DNA of 64,000 nucleotides from Syncephalis plumigaleata. Taxonomy: Eukaryota; Zoopagomycota; Zoopagomycetes; Zoopagales; Piptocephalidaceae. The first letter of the stretch is position 1. Every line of letters begins with the position of its first letter. Below are positions 23,478-34,373 of this stretch, one piece after another. The notes beneath the pieces were generated by a model. The model was not told the DNA's origin. It saw only the letters and a list, made by a program, of their open reading frames with translations, and did no database searches. Made by a program: the position numbers and the translations under genes. The stretch spans positions 558,001 to 622,000 of the forward strand of contig JAIXMF010000007.1 of assembly GCA_025201365.1 (NCBI GenBank), read 5' to 3'.

Positions 23478-26400
23478 TCAAGCAGCAATTGTAGTAGTGG
23501 TGCCTGATGATGATGAAAATGACGATGTCGATGCTACCACCGTTTGATTCGATTCTTGAGTACTCTCAAGCGTTGTTGCTCGTTTATCCATGATGGTGGT
23601 TAGGAAGTTACGTGCCTCTTTATCCGCTGCTATTCTTAAACGAAGAATACGTAGAATACAATCAAGTTGATCGGTGCTATTCTCGGACTTCTTCTTAGCC
23701 AGTTGTTTAATGGTGCCCAGATTGCGTCGACCTAGTATACTTTTATTACGACGATTATTCGAATCGTGAGCATTCGCCTGCGCTTCTTCTATTTGTTGAT
23801 AGCGTGCAATAAGTGCATCGGTGGGTAGTTTGTACAGATCACGAATTAATAAAAGTAGTTGGTATTTAGGACTCTCCCATCGTGGTAATGAAATACCATG
23901 CTGATTATTATTATTGCCATCGAAATAGGTTTTAAATTGCTACAATAAACAAACAAATAAACATGTTAAACTATTAGAATGCTAATGATGCTTATTCCTC
24001 ACCTCTAGGCATGCAAACACACGACCTAATTCATCGGTGTTTAGCGGTTTCATCTTAGTTGGTTTCTCGGAAAGTGGTGGTACCATGAGATTCTCGAGAT
24101 TCTGTAGCATTTCCTTCCAAATCCTCGTAAATACCAAGGATGATACCTCTGGTCGTAAGTGTTCCGAGAACGCGCGTAGATTCTTGTCCAAATATTCTAT
24201 TAACGAGCTTTGTACGTCATTCTCATCATTCACCAGGACTGATGCTGAGTTTCTTCGATTCGACGCTCCATTCTTAAATATCGAGGTCATTTGACGGAAT
24301 GTCCCGCTACCATGCAACGCACGGAAGAATTCCTTTCGTGATAGACAATGACGTATATAACCGGACATCTGTGTACGTTAAACGAGTTCACCATTAGTTC
24401 ATCATTCTATTACTGTTTGTATTACGAAAGATTACCTCGTCCACAACAACTCGGACCATATCCGCTTGAGTTCGCTTCAAGGTACGGAACGTTTTGCCGA
24501 AATGAAATCGAATATCGTCTTTCTCACCCTCCATACTAACGCGTATTAGCAGTCGACCTTGAGGTTTCAAGTTAAGCCATATATCGTGCGCAAAGTAATC
24601 TTGAAACAATGAAGGATGCAGTCGGAATACCGCCTCGCCACAAATCTTGCTACGATGCATTATTATAGCGCTCACTTCTACGGCAACGGAAAGGGAGAAG
24701 GTAAACGATGCATCCCAGCTAGGATCGAGCGTATGGAAGATGGAGCGTGTACGTGCCATCTGCACAGTACCAGATTGCAGGATAACGTAGATGCCTTGCT
24801 GCATTGCTAGATCACCACCCGCCAAGTCTTCGCCTAGCACCACTTTTACATTGTATATAACATCGGAATTTCTATCGAGTGAATTGGTGGATAAAGATCT
24901 GCTACGTGGTAGTTTCCGCTCCAATATACAGCTCATCTCGTCGACATCCAAATCGTAGTACAAGTCATCCAGTTGTTGTCGAATGACTTCAAGGTTGTTC
25001 AAGCACATACATGACTAAATTCATTGATTAGCACATATAGATAAATGGTCATACGACACTTGCCACTTGCCTCGATTGCCACATCGATTGGATTCGACGT
25101 GGGTAGATGACTATTCTGATGATTACTAGACCCGAACCATCCCTGTTTCATTGCCGATGCGGATATAGCTATATCAGCTCCCTGACTAGTTATGTATCCT
25201 TCCAAAGCAGAACAATAAGTTTGAATTGCTATACTAAATATCTGGAATAAATAAAGTATGAGCGTTATTCATTAGATAGTGTTTTTGTAGAATAGTAAGC
25301 AATTATATATATATATATGCCATAAACCTACCTTGGACATTCGAGTGGCATAAATGGCCAATTCCTCTTCTACCGGCCATTGTAATGATAATAGAAATTT
25401 TGCCGCATTTTTCAACGTGTTCATCATTTCAATTGCTGATGATGAGTGCTTCACATCCGTAGATATAGGTAGGAACTAGAGAGAAATAATTAGTAATATT
25501 GCTATTAATCAATTGCAATTACTATTACTTACAGGATCTTTATTGATCAATTTCGTCACTGTATCTATCATAGATTTGGATAGATCGTCGAGCCATCGTT
25601 CAACTATACGCGAGAACCATCTACTTGGATCAAAATCTACCACACTACTTTAAAGAATTAGCCCGCTTACATGATAATCTCTCTTTTCTGCTAACACTTA
25701 CCCAAGATGCTTCTGTAATACAATATCCTTTAATGCCTTTAGTGAAAAGTACAATGGATAAACGGAATCCAGCGTATAATTAGGATCAGCGACAACTTCC
25801 TCTAACCATTCGTTCAATTTCAACTTCAAATGTAATAGATAGACCGTCAAGATAGTGGCCACTGCATCGACACTAATGTAGCATTTAGTTTCAGTTAATT
25901 CTTTGTTTTAGAAAAGTAAACAGATAGACTACATTAACTATGAACTTACTTGAATAGTGGTTTAGGAAAGCGAATTTGTAGGTCAAGCCAGTCTTGTTGT
26001 ATTGCGGTAATTAAATTCATCAATTGTTCCACGTCTATTTTGTTACTTGTGACGTACAAATGCGAGTGTGTAATTCGATTCCAGCGTACGTCGGCTGTGC
26101 TCTATTTTACAGTATTCGTGTATATAAGTTAAACTGCTAAATAAATACACGCTATCTTGATATATTCACCTTTAACAATGGGATAATACGTAGATGCTCG
26201 TTTCTAAACGATTCATCAGCATGGATGTACTCGAGCAGGGATACAAGCTCTTGCTCCTCATCGTTATGCGAAATCATATCATGCAATCTATCCTCTAATA
26301 ATTGGTGTAAAAGTCGATTAAGACGCACGCGTACCTTGTATGAATAACGTTTCTATGAGTGACATATTAGTTAAAAGTATCGATGAACCAGTCGAATTTG

Positions 26401-28285
26401 CTTACATCACTAAGTAGCGGACCACCTGCCATGGTTGCCGTAAAACCTTTATCTATAACATCCAAGGTACGCCTTATATGCGATAGTGCTACTGATCGCT
26501 CCGGTATATAATCGCATAAACAGTCCAGCAACCTAATCGTTATTATTATTATTATTATTAAGTCACTTTACGCAATAGTAGTACACAACCACTTACGTGA
26601 TATCTCGCGTTAACGTGTTGATACGCCAGCGAATAGCAATCTCACGCAAGAGTTTCAATGACATGGGAGCGAGTAACGAGTTATTTTCGTTTAGACGTAT
26701 GTACTGATGGATTTCATGATCGAGACACGCCTTCAAAACCACACGAAAACACTCTAGTGGATGTTCCGGAATAGCGACATAACGCGGATGACGTGGATCC
26801 TAATTTATAGATTAGTATATCGTTGCTAGTTATGAATAAGCATGCAACCTTTTTTTCCTACTTGCCTCGTCTTTACCATATGATATTACACCGTACTGAC
26901 ACCGTACCTGATTGCCAGATTCATTGTGATTATTAGTTTCTGATAGCAGTTTAGGATTCGCGGTTAATGCATAGGCAACAAGCTGATTCAGCTGTTGCTC
27001 CTCTCCCTGTCGCCACAACATGTACGCTTCCGTGTCGCTGAAATCGCATTGTTTTACAATAGGATGAACGTTGAAAGAGAGTGCTGCCAAGCAGCGCTGA
27101 TAATCTTCCACGCCACTCTAATGTTTCAATTAGTTAGTTATGTCGTCAGTGTCAATACTATCGTCCCGTTGTCATTGTCTTTACCTTGGGTGTACACGTT
27201 AGCTGTAGCTCTCTTATCGACAAGTCGTTCTCTAACGGATCTACTTTGAAAACCTTATGCGTCCATCCTACTAGACCATCCACATCGTAGAGCGTCATTT
27301 GATGGTCGCCATAAGGTGATGGTGGTAGTATATCAAATTTGCCAAATGCTTCGGAATACGGTCTAACAATTCTACTTGGCTTACGACGCATACCCAATGG
27401 CTTTTGCGCTGTTTTCTCGGCAGTCTCACGTACATAGTCGGCATAAGCGTTGAATTGATCAATGGAGGCAAGGATTTCCGTTGACGACACACATTGATGG
27501 CGCAGACAATCGACAGCTTCATTGCTTAGAACACGGATAAACTGGTATGGATGCTCGATGGCGGGTTGCCCGCAAAAAATAAGAAATTCCGTACCAAGAA
27601 ATGCTACCGTGCTACATTGTTGCATGCGATCCTTAAACGTGCGCTGTTTCATAACATCAACAACAAATTTACTTAGTTGTTCGACGATCATCGGCTCCGA
27701 CGTATCAAGTGGAGCCGCCTTTCCATCGGCTATCTTAACCATACGAGCGCGGAAACGACGAAGAAACGCTTTGGTTAACGGCTTACTAAGATCGCCACCA
27801 GGTATATCCATACGTTGAGAGGACGTGCTCTGCTCGTCTCCACCACTAGTAGCGGTATCCGGTGTACTCGACGTCGATAATGGAAGTGCAGGCGAGATAC
27901 GCTCACCGTCGTACGATTTCCGCTTCTCTTTCGACAACGCGGAACGTGGTGCCAACGTATTGCGTAACGATGTAAAGGGAAGTGTTACTAGCGGTTTGGA
28001 CGACGGAGCACTAGGACGCACTTCACTGTTAATGGCAAGGCCAAGCCGTTTCGATATATTCCTTAAGCTAAGTTTCGACTGAACTGGCTCGGTCAAACAT
28101 TGTCGTCCGTTGACCGACACGGGAGAAGGTGCCGCTGCTAAGAGCGCACAGCGTAAAGCAGCTCGATATGCAGCCTCCATAGACACATGCACAGGTGGCT
28201 CGGGTAAGGCACGATGCCCACTGGCTACCCGCAATGAATTCAATCTATTGCTGTCTGAAGAGACAACATCACCAGCTGACTGCAT
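23478..28285 (-). CDS. C2 domain / Munc13-homology (DUF810-type) protein
   Basis: Family members prime or tether secretory vesicles through MUN/MHD helices and a Ca/lipid-binding C2 domain. The gene has at least ten exons. It starts at the ATG at 28285 (MQSAGDVVSSD) and ends with a TGA at 23478-23480. The N-terminal third is Ser/Pro-rich; helical MHD-like segments follow, including PRYVAIPEHPLECFRVVLKA and RWRINTLTRDIT. A C2 domain is coded at about 24900-24540 (YNVKVVLGEDLAGGDLA, TLDPSWDASFTFSL, KICGEAVFRL). The MHD2 part is SSLIEYLDKNLRAFSEHL and FTRIWKEMLQNLENLMVPPL. The C-terminal tail is Thr/Ser-rich. C2 placed between the MHDs is the layout of fungal and animal Munc13-4/BAIAP3-like proteins. 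One intron (26865-26800) uses a GC donor. Exact middle exons were not all resolved. Confidence 0.85.
26800..26865 (-). other. GC-AG intron in the Munc13-like gene
   Basis: GACGAG|GCAAGT donor and ATTAG|GATCC acceptor. Joining here gives ...YGKDE-DPRHPRYVAIP in frame, whereas the nearby GT (TATG|GTAAAG) would break the frame. Confidence 0.75.
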
Positions 28286-28480
28286 ATTATTACAAGTTTA
28301 GGACTGTTTAACAAAGTGAAGGATGCAAATGAAAATAATACTGTTGACTGAGGAATGCGTTGGTTTAGTTTGGGGGAAGAGCGAAAATGAATTAAAGCGT
28401 ACAAGTCGTAGAATGGGGGCGTGCGTTCGTGGAGTAAAGATAAGGATAAGTTAGAACGATTCATTTTACATTTCGATATA

Positions 28481-29866
28481 CAGTGTTTTTCCATCCAATT
28501 TGCGCATTTATCCTTTAACATTTGCAGTTTATTAATAAATAGATTTACACAATTGTTAACACCATTATCATTATAGAAATGCCAATTGATATAGCATGAT
28601 AATAATAACAATCCATGTTTAGTAATGGATCATTTATTGATAATGATAACTATCATCATCAATTCTATAAGGTAGATGATACAAATGTACTAGTATAGTT
28701 GGATATTGCCATGTCATGTACTTACAAGTAGCTATTGATTAGTATGATATATAAGCTATTGTAATAATGCTTACGATTGATTGCATATGAGTAGCAACGA
28801 GTGAACAAATAGAATACACGATAAACAATGTAATAAACAAGCAGTAGTTAGTAGAATGACTGACTTGTCACGAATGAGCAAGGAATGAGCAAGGAAGGGT
28901 GCATGAACACGTATGCCAGTTTATTCGAAGAAGCAGTATATGCTTGTAGGTAGATAGAGTATGTAGATGGCAGTAAACAAGTAAAATACAAATAAAAGCA
29001 TGACGTAAGGGTGGCATACAAACAGATGACGGAAAAGAGCGGTAAAGTAAAAGGTACATATTACAACGAGAGCAATGAACGCTTAAACATTGATAAATAA
29101 GCAGGACAGTGATAGAAGACAAAGAACTAGAACGAACAATAAACAACACTTATTGGTATAGTAATAATAACGACAAGTGAGCATGTAGATAGGATAGAGG
29201 AAGAGGAAAACAAAGAGATAAATAAACGACATAGTGATAGTATGGCAGAATAGCTGCTATTGGGAATGTGTATGTTAAAGTGAAAGAGGAAGTAAGTGGA
29301 ATGTGAATGACACGAAGAAGGCGCGTATTACTGAGGAAGTAAGCAAGTAAATAAAAGAAAGAGAATGCGGTTGCCACAAAGAAGGCGCGTGTTGTTTACT
29401 GACAAGGAAAATGAGGTTAGCACAAAGGAGACAGTATTGGTAAAGAGGTAAAGGGAAAGGAAAACAAGGGAAACAACTGGAATGTAGTTGACACGAAGAA
29501 GACGCGTGCTGTGTAAAGAAGTAAATGGCAAGGGGAATGGGCAATAGGTGGAATAGTGAATATATGCAGTGTGAAATGGGAATAGTGGCAAGCATGTGTA
29601 TGTAGTGGAAAGGTAGAATGATGGAGATAAGCGTAGTGAACGGTATGAAGCAATGGACAATTTGTCTTTATTGCTATGCGTATAATGGTAGTAGAATGGA
29701 ATAAATGACTTGTATTACTGATAGAAATGCCAGAATAGTAGAATGAGTAATGTAGAATGGAATGATTGATGCTGGATGAAAGAGAGGAACGAGTAGACTA
29801 AGATACAATGGAGCAATAATGGAATAGGAAGGTATAGAATAGAAAGAGGAGTAATGCAAACGGTAT
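28481..29866 (-). mobile_element. incomplete Fanzor-family element (copy B, inverted)
   Basis: Starts at TA|CAGTGTTTTTCCATCCAATT and is the reverse complement of the right, non-coding part of element A (about 19700-20962), with many small differences. About 850 bp of it (28764-29622) is almost identical to copy C at 39280-40133. No Fanzor coding sequence and no second terminus were found. A tyrosine-recombinase retrotransposon adjoins or interrupts it at 29867. Confidence 0.75.
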
Positions 29867-30000
29867 GCAATAATAGCGCTATTTTAATTTTAAATAGCGT
29901 TTTATTGATGAGAGGCCAAAAATCTTTATAAAGGAGCCGGTGAGTCCAGCTCACCGGCGACCACTACTTTTCTCCTTTATTCGTTTGTTGGCCATCTCTC
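29867..30000 (+). repeat. 5' direct repeat of the DIRS/Ngaro-like element
   Basis: 134 bp, identical to 34079-34212. Contains two hairpins: AGCGCTATTT with AAATAGCGTT, and GCCGGTGAG-TCCA-GCTCACCGGC. A TATAAAG lies between them. Confidence 0.9.
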
Positions 30001-30102
30001 TCGGCAAACAACTGAATAAAGCGTTCTAGCAAGTCAAAATTTTTTATTGAAGAATATTCTTACCTTTATCTATCTATATTTCCATATATTTTATTTTATA
30101 AC

Positions 30103-31128
30103 ATGTCGGACGGGTCAAGTCAACAGAATTTCGAAGACGAAGAGCCTGCTGCTGTGCGCATATGTCAGGAGGATATGGCCGCAATAGCAGATCTAGTGTC
30201 TCAAAGGATGTTACAGAACCCCCATCGCCCAACTGGAGCTTCGGATCGTGCAAACAATAATGATCTGCAGGCGAACGGTACGAGGGCAGGTGCTAGTCAG
30301 GAGGCCGAAGCACCCGGTCTAATACAGGAGGGTGTCCAAGATGTTGAACGGGCACGACAGGTTGCACAGATTATGCAACGCGAGAGGGAACAGCGGGAGG
30401 CGAGCGAGAATCAGCTAGACCCTGATGAAGCGTCCGAGGACGAGGACCCTCGTGGGAATATAAAAATTACAAACGAAAAAGAAGCGGAAGTTCCAGTGGA
30501 GTTCGATCCAACATCGCCGCAATTTGTCGAATTTTTGCTTCGGATTACACATTTCTATGAATCGCCGTCGGAATATGCTCAGTCGCATGAATTATTGACT
30601 CCCTTCTTGGGTTTTATTCCCGTTGTTAATTATGTGGATCCACGGCCGCAAAATCTCTCAACCATTCACGATGAAATTTTCCCAAAGTTAACGGGAGAAG
30701 GACAGCGAGAGGGACGCGCGATGTTATCGCTGGTTTTGTACATCATCAGAACCATGCAGGCGTGGTCAGCTTGGAACGTTGAGTTGAAAAAAGGATCGCC
30801 TGGGTATTTGATAGTAGCCAGCATCCTACAGGTGATAGAGCGTACCGTACTTACCCGCTATTCGATGGTGAGAGCTCGTTTGGATTTGAGCGACGACGCT
30901 ATTCGACAGGTGGAGTCTAGATTGGATTCGGTCGGTATGATTCGATACACACACAATACCCAAGCTGAGATACTCCGTGCGCTGAGGAAGAAGGAAAGTA
31001 TGCAGGCTCATCGAACTGCAAACCAATCGTCTAGCAGCAAATCAAAGGCTTCAACGGCTACCGACGCCAAGAAACCCGCCAATACAACTCGAAATGGCGG
31101 TCCGGCGGGCGGTGCCGGTCATGCCTGA
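30103..31128 (+). CDS. retrotransposon ORF1, Gag-like
   Basis: First frame of the DIRS/Ngaro-like element, 341 residues. Acidic and polar N-terminal third, a helical middle (FVEFLLRITHFYESPSEYA, GRAMLSLVLYIIRTMQAW), and a basic Ser/Lys/Gly-rich tail. No zinc knuckle was seen. Called Gag-like from position and composition; it overlaps the start of the next frame by about 35 nt. Confidence 0.7.
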   Translation: MSDGSSQQNFEDEEPAAVRICQEDMAAIADLVSQRMLQNPHRPTGASDRANNNDLQANGTRAGASQEAEAPGLIQEGVQDVERARQVAQIMQREREQREASENQLDPDEASEDEDPRGNIKITNEKEAEVPVEFDPTSPQFVEFLLRITHFYESPSEYAQSHELLTPFLGFIPVVNYVDPRPQNLSTIHDEIFPKLTGEGQREGRAMLSLVLYIIRTMQAWSAWNVELKKGSPGYLIVASILQVIERTVLTRYSMVRARLDLSDDAIRQVESRLDSVGMIRYTHNTQAEILRALRKKESMQAHRTANQSSSSKSKASTATDAKKPANTTRNGGPAGGAGHA

Positions 31129-33100
31129 TTCGAACTCGCCACCTCCAGGCGATCGGCCCCTGCACTTAAGTGTAAGATCGGCCTGGAAACGGTGGCATCA
31201 TATAGGGGCGAACGGAAGAGTGTTGAAGTGGATCCGGCGTGGTGTGACGGTACCTTGGGCAGCAGCAGGCGCGCCCTCACCTTTTCATCATCAATCCTAC
31301 CAGGCCCGCGACCCAGCGGAAGTCCAGTTCCTCGAATTGGAAGTTCAACGGTTGTTGCAAGCCGGTGCAATAATCGAAATCCCAGAGAGTCAAGCCAAAT
31401 ACGTCTCACCAACCTTCTTGATTCCTCGCAAACCGCAAGGCTATCGACTGATAATCGACCTACGTTATTTGAATCAGCATTGTCAGGAAATGCCTATGCG
31501 ATACGAAGACCTGCGCGTGTTAAAATATCTGGCACAACCCAACGACTCCGCTATCGCCTTCGATTTAAAGGACGGCTATCTAGCAGTAGGAATCAGGCCC
31601 AGTCAGCAACAGTACTTCCAAACGAAGATACTAGGAAAGTATTACCAGTATCAGACTCTACCGTTCGGTTGGAACCTGTCTCCTTATTTCTTCGTCAAGG
31701 TAATGCGACCCATGGTACAGTATTTGCGCGGGCTAGGTTTGCGATGTCTAGCTTACTTGGACGATTTTCTGATCCTACTCGACCAGCAGCAGAAGAAGGA
31801 AGGATGGCCACAAAAGGTACAGCTACTGTTGAGGAGCTTAGGTCTACGAGCGCATCCAACAAAATGTACTTGGACACCTACGCAAGTCATAGATCATCTC
31901 GGTTATCGGTTAGATTTTGCAAAGATGGAGTTTCAATTAACCGACGCGTATCGCGAAAAAATAAAGCTTACCTTATTACACGCCTTAAAAGAGTGTGCCA
32001 AGAAGACGCGAAAGCTCGACGCAAAGCAGTTAGCTCAGGTTACAGGCATTGTCATAGCCGCACGACACGCGATTCCATACATCATGATACATCTCAGAGC
32101 GCTATACAACGATCTACGCGGAAAGGAAAGTTGGAAGGTCAAAGTCAAGGTCAGCAACGCCAGTATACGGGAGATGCGACGAATCTTACGAATCGTGAGC
32201 GATCAGCCAGCCGCACCGATAAAGCAACGTCCAGCACAGTTCACCATTACTACCGACGCGTCAGACGAAGGGTGGGGAGCGACAATGGTGGAAGAAGGAG
32301 GACGGGAAAGATTAGCTTACGGTCAGTGGTCAGAGGAGGAGAAAGAGTTGCACATTGTCCATCGAGAGGCGTTGGGGCTTTTATACGGCGTAACGGCCTT
32401 CAAGACTTTCCTACACAATTCCACAGCACAGGCCCGAATGGACGCGCAGGCATCGATTGGCGCGCTAAATGCACACGCATCTTCCAGCGCTTCCTTGCAC
32501 AGCATCGTGAGACGCGTATGGGAGCTATGTCAACGAAACAAGATACAGCTATTGGGGTTGATTCAATATTTGCCAGGAAGATACAACGTAGAAGCGGATT
32601 TCTTGTCGCGAATAATACAAAAATCAGATTGGCAACTACCCAAAGCAATGTTTCAAGAGATAGAAGACGCATACGGACCTCACACAATCGATCGATTCGC
32701 AGCCGGGTGGAACGCACAGCTACCGCGCTACAACTCGCTCAACGTCAACGATGGCTGCGAAGGAGTGGACGCTCTACAGTGGTCATGGAAAGGGGAGAAC
32801 AACTTCATCAACCCTCCTTTCGGACTCATCGGGGTAATCCTCAACAAGCTGGTAAGAGATCAGGCGCAGGCTACCGTCATATTGCCCAGATGGACCAGTC
32901 AACCTTGGTGGCCGTTGGTGCTCAAGCTGATGGTTTCCACATTGGAGGTAGACTCACCTCGGGTATGGGCGAACATATTGTCCAACACCGACGTAATGCC
33001 GGAGCCTCTCGTCAATCCCGCTTGGAAGATATTGGTAGCCCGGTTGGACGGAGCGAGACTTTGCGCGCCCAGATGGTGCGAAGTTGGATGCAACAACTGA
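31094..33100 (+). CDS. retrotransposon ORF2, reverse transcriptase and RNase H
   Basis: 668 residues. Reverse transcriptase motifs in order: VSPTFLIPRKPQGYRLIIDL, FDLKDGYLAVGI, LPFGWNLSPYFFVKVM and the active-site YLDD (CLAYLDDFLILL). RNase H-like part follows (ITTDASDEGWGATM, HIVHREALGLL). The C-terminal region has the DIRS-type motif TIDRFAAGWNAQLPRYNS and FINPPFGLI. Looks whole. The frame overlaps the recombinase frame at its 3' end. Confidence 0.88.
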   Translation: MAVRRAVPVMPDSNSPPPGDRPLHLSVRSAWKRWHHIGANGRVLKWIRRGVTVPWAAAGAPSPFHHQSYQARDPAEVQFLELEVQRLLQAGAIIEIPESQAKYVSPTFLIPRKPQGYRLIIDLRYLNQHCQEMPMRYEDLRVLKYLAQPNDSAIAFDLKDGYLAVGIRPSQQQYFQTKILGKYYQYQTLPFGWNLSPYFFVKVMRPMVQYLRGLGLRCLAYLDDFLILLDQQQKKEGWPQKVQLLLRSLGLRAHPTKCTWTPTQVIDHLGYRLDFAKMEFQLTDAYREKIKLTLLHALKECAKKTRKLDAKQLAQVTGIVIAARHAIPYIMIHLRALYNDLRGKESWKVKVKVSNASIREMRRILRIVSDQPAAPIKQRPAQFTITTDASDEGWGATMVEEGGRERLAYGQWSEEEKELHIVHREALGLLYGVTAFKTFLHNSTAQARMDAQASIGALNAHASSSASLHSIVRRVWELCQRNKIQLLGLIQYLPGRYNVEADFLSRIIQKSDWQLPKAMFQEIEDAYGPHTIDRFAAGWNAQLPRYNSLNVNDGCEGVDALQWSWKGENNFINPPFGLIGVILNKLVRDQAQATVILPRWTSQPWWPLVLKLMVSTLEVDSPRVWANILSNTDVMPEPLVNPAWKILVARLDGARLCAPRWCEVGCNN

Positions 33101-34062
33101 ATCTACCTGTCAACGTGAGCGATGAGCAGCGTGAGCGGCTTATGTTGTTATTCGAACGGCAGTATACAGCAGCATCGTGGAATACATACACTTCGCATGT
33201 GACTAATTATACGCGTTTTTGTGAGTTACATAACGAGCCGCCATTCCCTTTGCAGGTGGGTACATTAGCAGCTTACATCGCCACAGCCAGTCTGCGAGAA
33301 CTGGCTCCATCCACAATTCAATCGCGCCTTTCGGCGCTACGGTCAATCAACGAGCATCTCGGCTTCCCGGAAATCGAGGGCTCGTTGGTTGCACAACTAA
33401 CGAGAGGATACGCGTCGTGGTCGTACACTGAACGACCCACCGTATCCTCCAATCACAACTTTTTCGCATCCTCCTGGCTGGCCCCATTGGTGTCGGGGGA
33501 TACGCAGTCTCCAAGCCAAAAGGAGCTGCGCGACCTGGTGGTGGTTTTAGTAGGTTTATTGTGTGGGTTGCGCGCGTCCTCTCTGATGAAACTTCAGAAG
33601 AGTGACGTGCAATTGGTAGGCCCTACCCTACGGGTAGTGGTTCATGGTTCTAAGCGTCATACGCATGAACCTGGACGGCCTATCAACATCGACACCACTA
33701 AAACCATCGCCGCCCCCCTCATTCGCCGATACCTGGAGTCGGCATCATACATCAACAACACGGAACCAACGTTTTGGGTTCCCGTGTTCTCCTCTAAAGA
33801 GATATTTAGGAGCAGTGTTACAGTTACGGGGATTCTAAGAGAGGTGTTAAAGCAAGCGGGCGTGCCAGCAGCCGTTGCTAATTCGATGATGTCCCATAGC
33901 ATTCGACGTACATTCACTTCAGCTACACACAGTATTGGTGTAGACGCTTCGCGAATCATGCATTATGGTCTATGGGAGACCATAAGCTCGATGCAAAGGT
34001 ACGCGCGGCCAGAATATGTCCCTCATCCATTTGACTATGCTTTTTATAACTTCATGTTATAA
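33073..34062 (+). CDS. retrotransposon tyrosine recombinase
   Basis: About 329 residues. N-terminal SAM-like/core-binding part (RQYTAASWNTYTSHVTNY, PSTIQSRLSALRSINEHLGF), then the catalytic half with LLCGLRASSLMKLQKSDV (first catalytic Arg), SHSIRRTFTSAT (H-x-x-R box) and a terminal SMQRYARPE (nucleophile Tyr). This replaces the DDE integrase of LTR elements. The start is uncertain; expression may depend on overlap with ORF2, as known in the order. Looks whole. Confidence 0.85.
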   Translation: MVRSWMQQLNLPVNVSDEQRERLMLLFERQYTAASWNTYTSHVTNYTRFCELHNEPPFPLQVGTLAAYIATASLRELAPSTIQSRLSALRSINEHLGFPEIEGSLVAQLTRGYASWSYTERPTVSSNHNFFASSWLAPLVSGDTQSPSQKELRDLVVVLVGLLCGLRASSLMKLQKSDVQLVGPTLRVVVHGSKRHTHEPGRPINIDTTKTIAAPLIRRYLESASYINNTEPTFWVPVFSSKEIFRSSVTVTGILREVLKQAGVPAAVANSMMSHSIRRTFTSATHSIGVDASRIMHYGLWETISSMQRYARPEYVPHPFDYAFYNFML

Positions 34063-34078
34063 GACCTCCGGACAATAG

Positions 34079-34212
34079 GCAATAATAGCGCTATTTTAAT
34101 TTTAAATAGCGTTTTATTGATGAGAGGCCAAAAATCTTTATAAAGGAGCCGGTGAGTCCAGCTCACCGGCGACCACTACTTTTCTCCTTTATTCGTTTGT
34201 TGGCCATCTCTC
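34079..34212 (+). repeat. 3' direct repeat of the DIRS/Ngaro-like element
   Basis: Identical to 29867-30000. It starts 17 bp after the recombinase stop and is followed by about 160 bp of element-specific tail. Confidence 0.9.
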
Positions 34213-34373
34213 CCACCCATCCACAGACCCTTATGCCTGGTGCGGAGAGTTAACTTTTCTCCTTTATTGTCGGTTTCCTCTTTGCTCACTAGCCTACTAA
34301 TATTCCCTTTCACCCCCCATTAGCTCACATAGTTAACAAATTTTCAATAAAGTTTTTGGCCCCAGGCAATAAT

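Larger units (their letters stand above)
29867..34373 (+). mobile_element. tyrosine-recombinase retrotransposon (DIRS/Ngaro-like), looks whole
   Basis: About 4.5 kb. Parts in order: direct repeat (29867-30000), a Gag-like reading frame, an overlapping reverse transcriptase/RNase H frame, a tyrosine-recombinase frame, a second direct repeat (34079-34212), and a 3' unique tail to about 34373. The recombinase in place of an integrase, and repeats that are not simple LTRs, place it in the DIRS order. The direct-repeat layout is closer to Ngaro/PAT than to DIRS1. The two 134 bp repeats are identical and no breaks were seen, so the copy looks young. GCAATAAT occurs at both junctions and no longer target duplication is visible, as expected for recombinase-mediated insertion. 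The second, split pair of repeats (B1/B2) typical of Ngaro was not identified. Confidence 0.88.

Noticed and set aside
29150-29660. Overlapping Leu/Phe/Ser-rich frames that occur identically in copies B and C
   Set aside because: They are translations of pyrimidine-rich non-coding element sequence. Identity between copies is explained by DNA-level duplication, and the same frames are not kept in copy A.
31192-33072. Arg/Ser-rich frame upstream of the recombinase and in the same frame
   Set aside because: It lies opposite the reverse transcriptase coding frame (another phase) and shows no family motifs; only the part from about 33073 has recombinase motifs.
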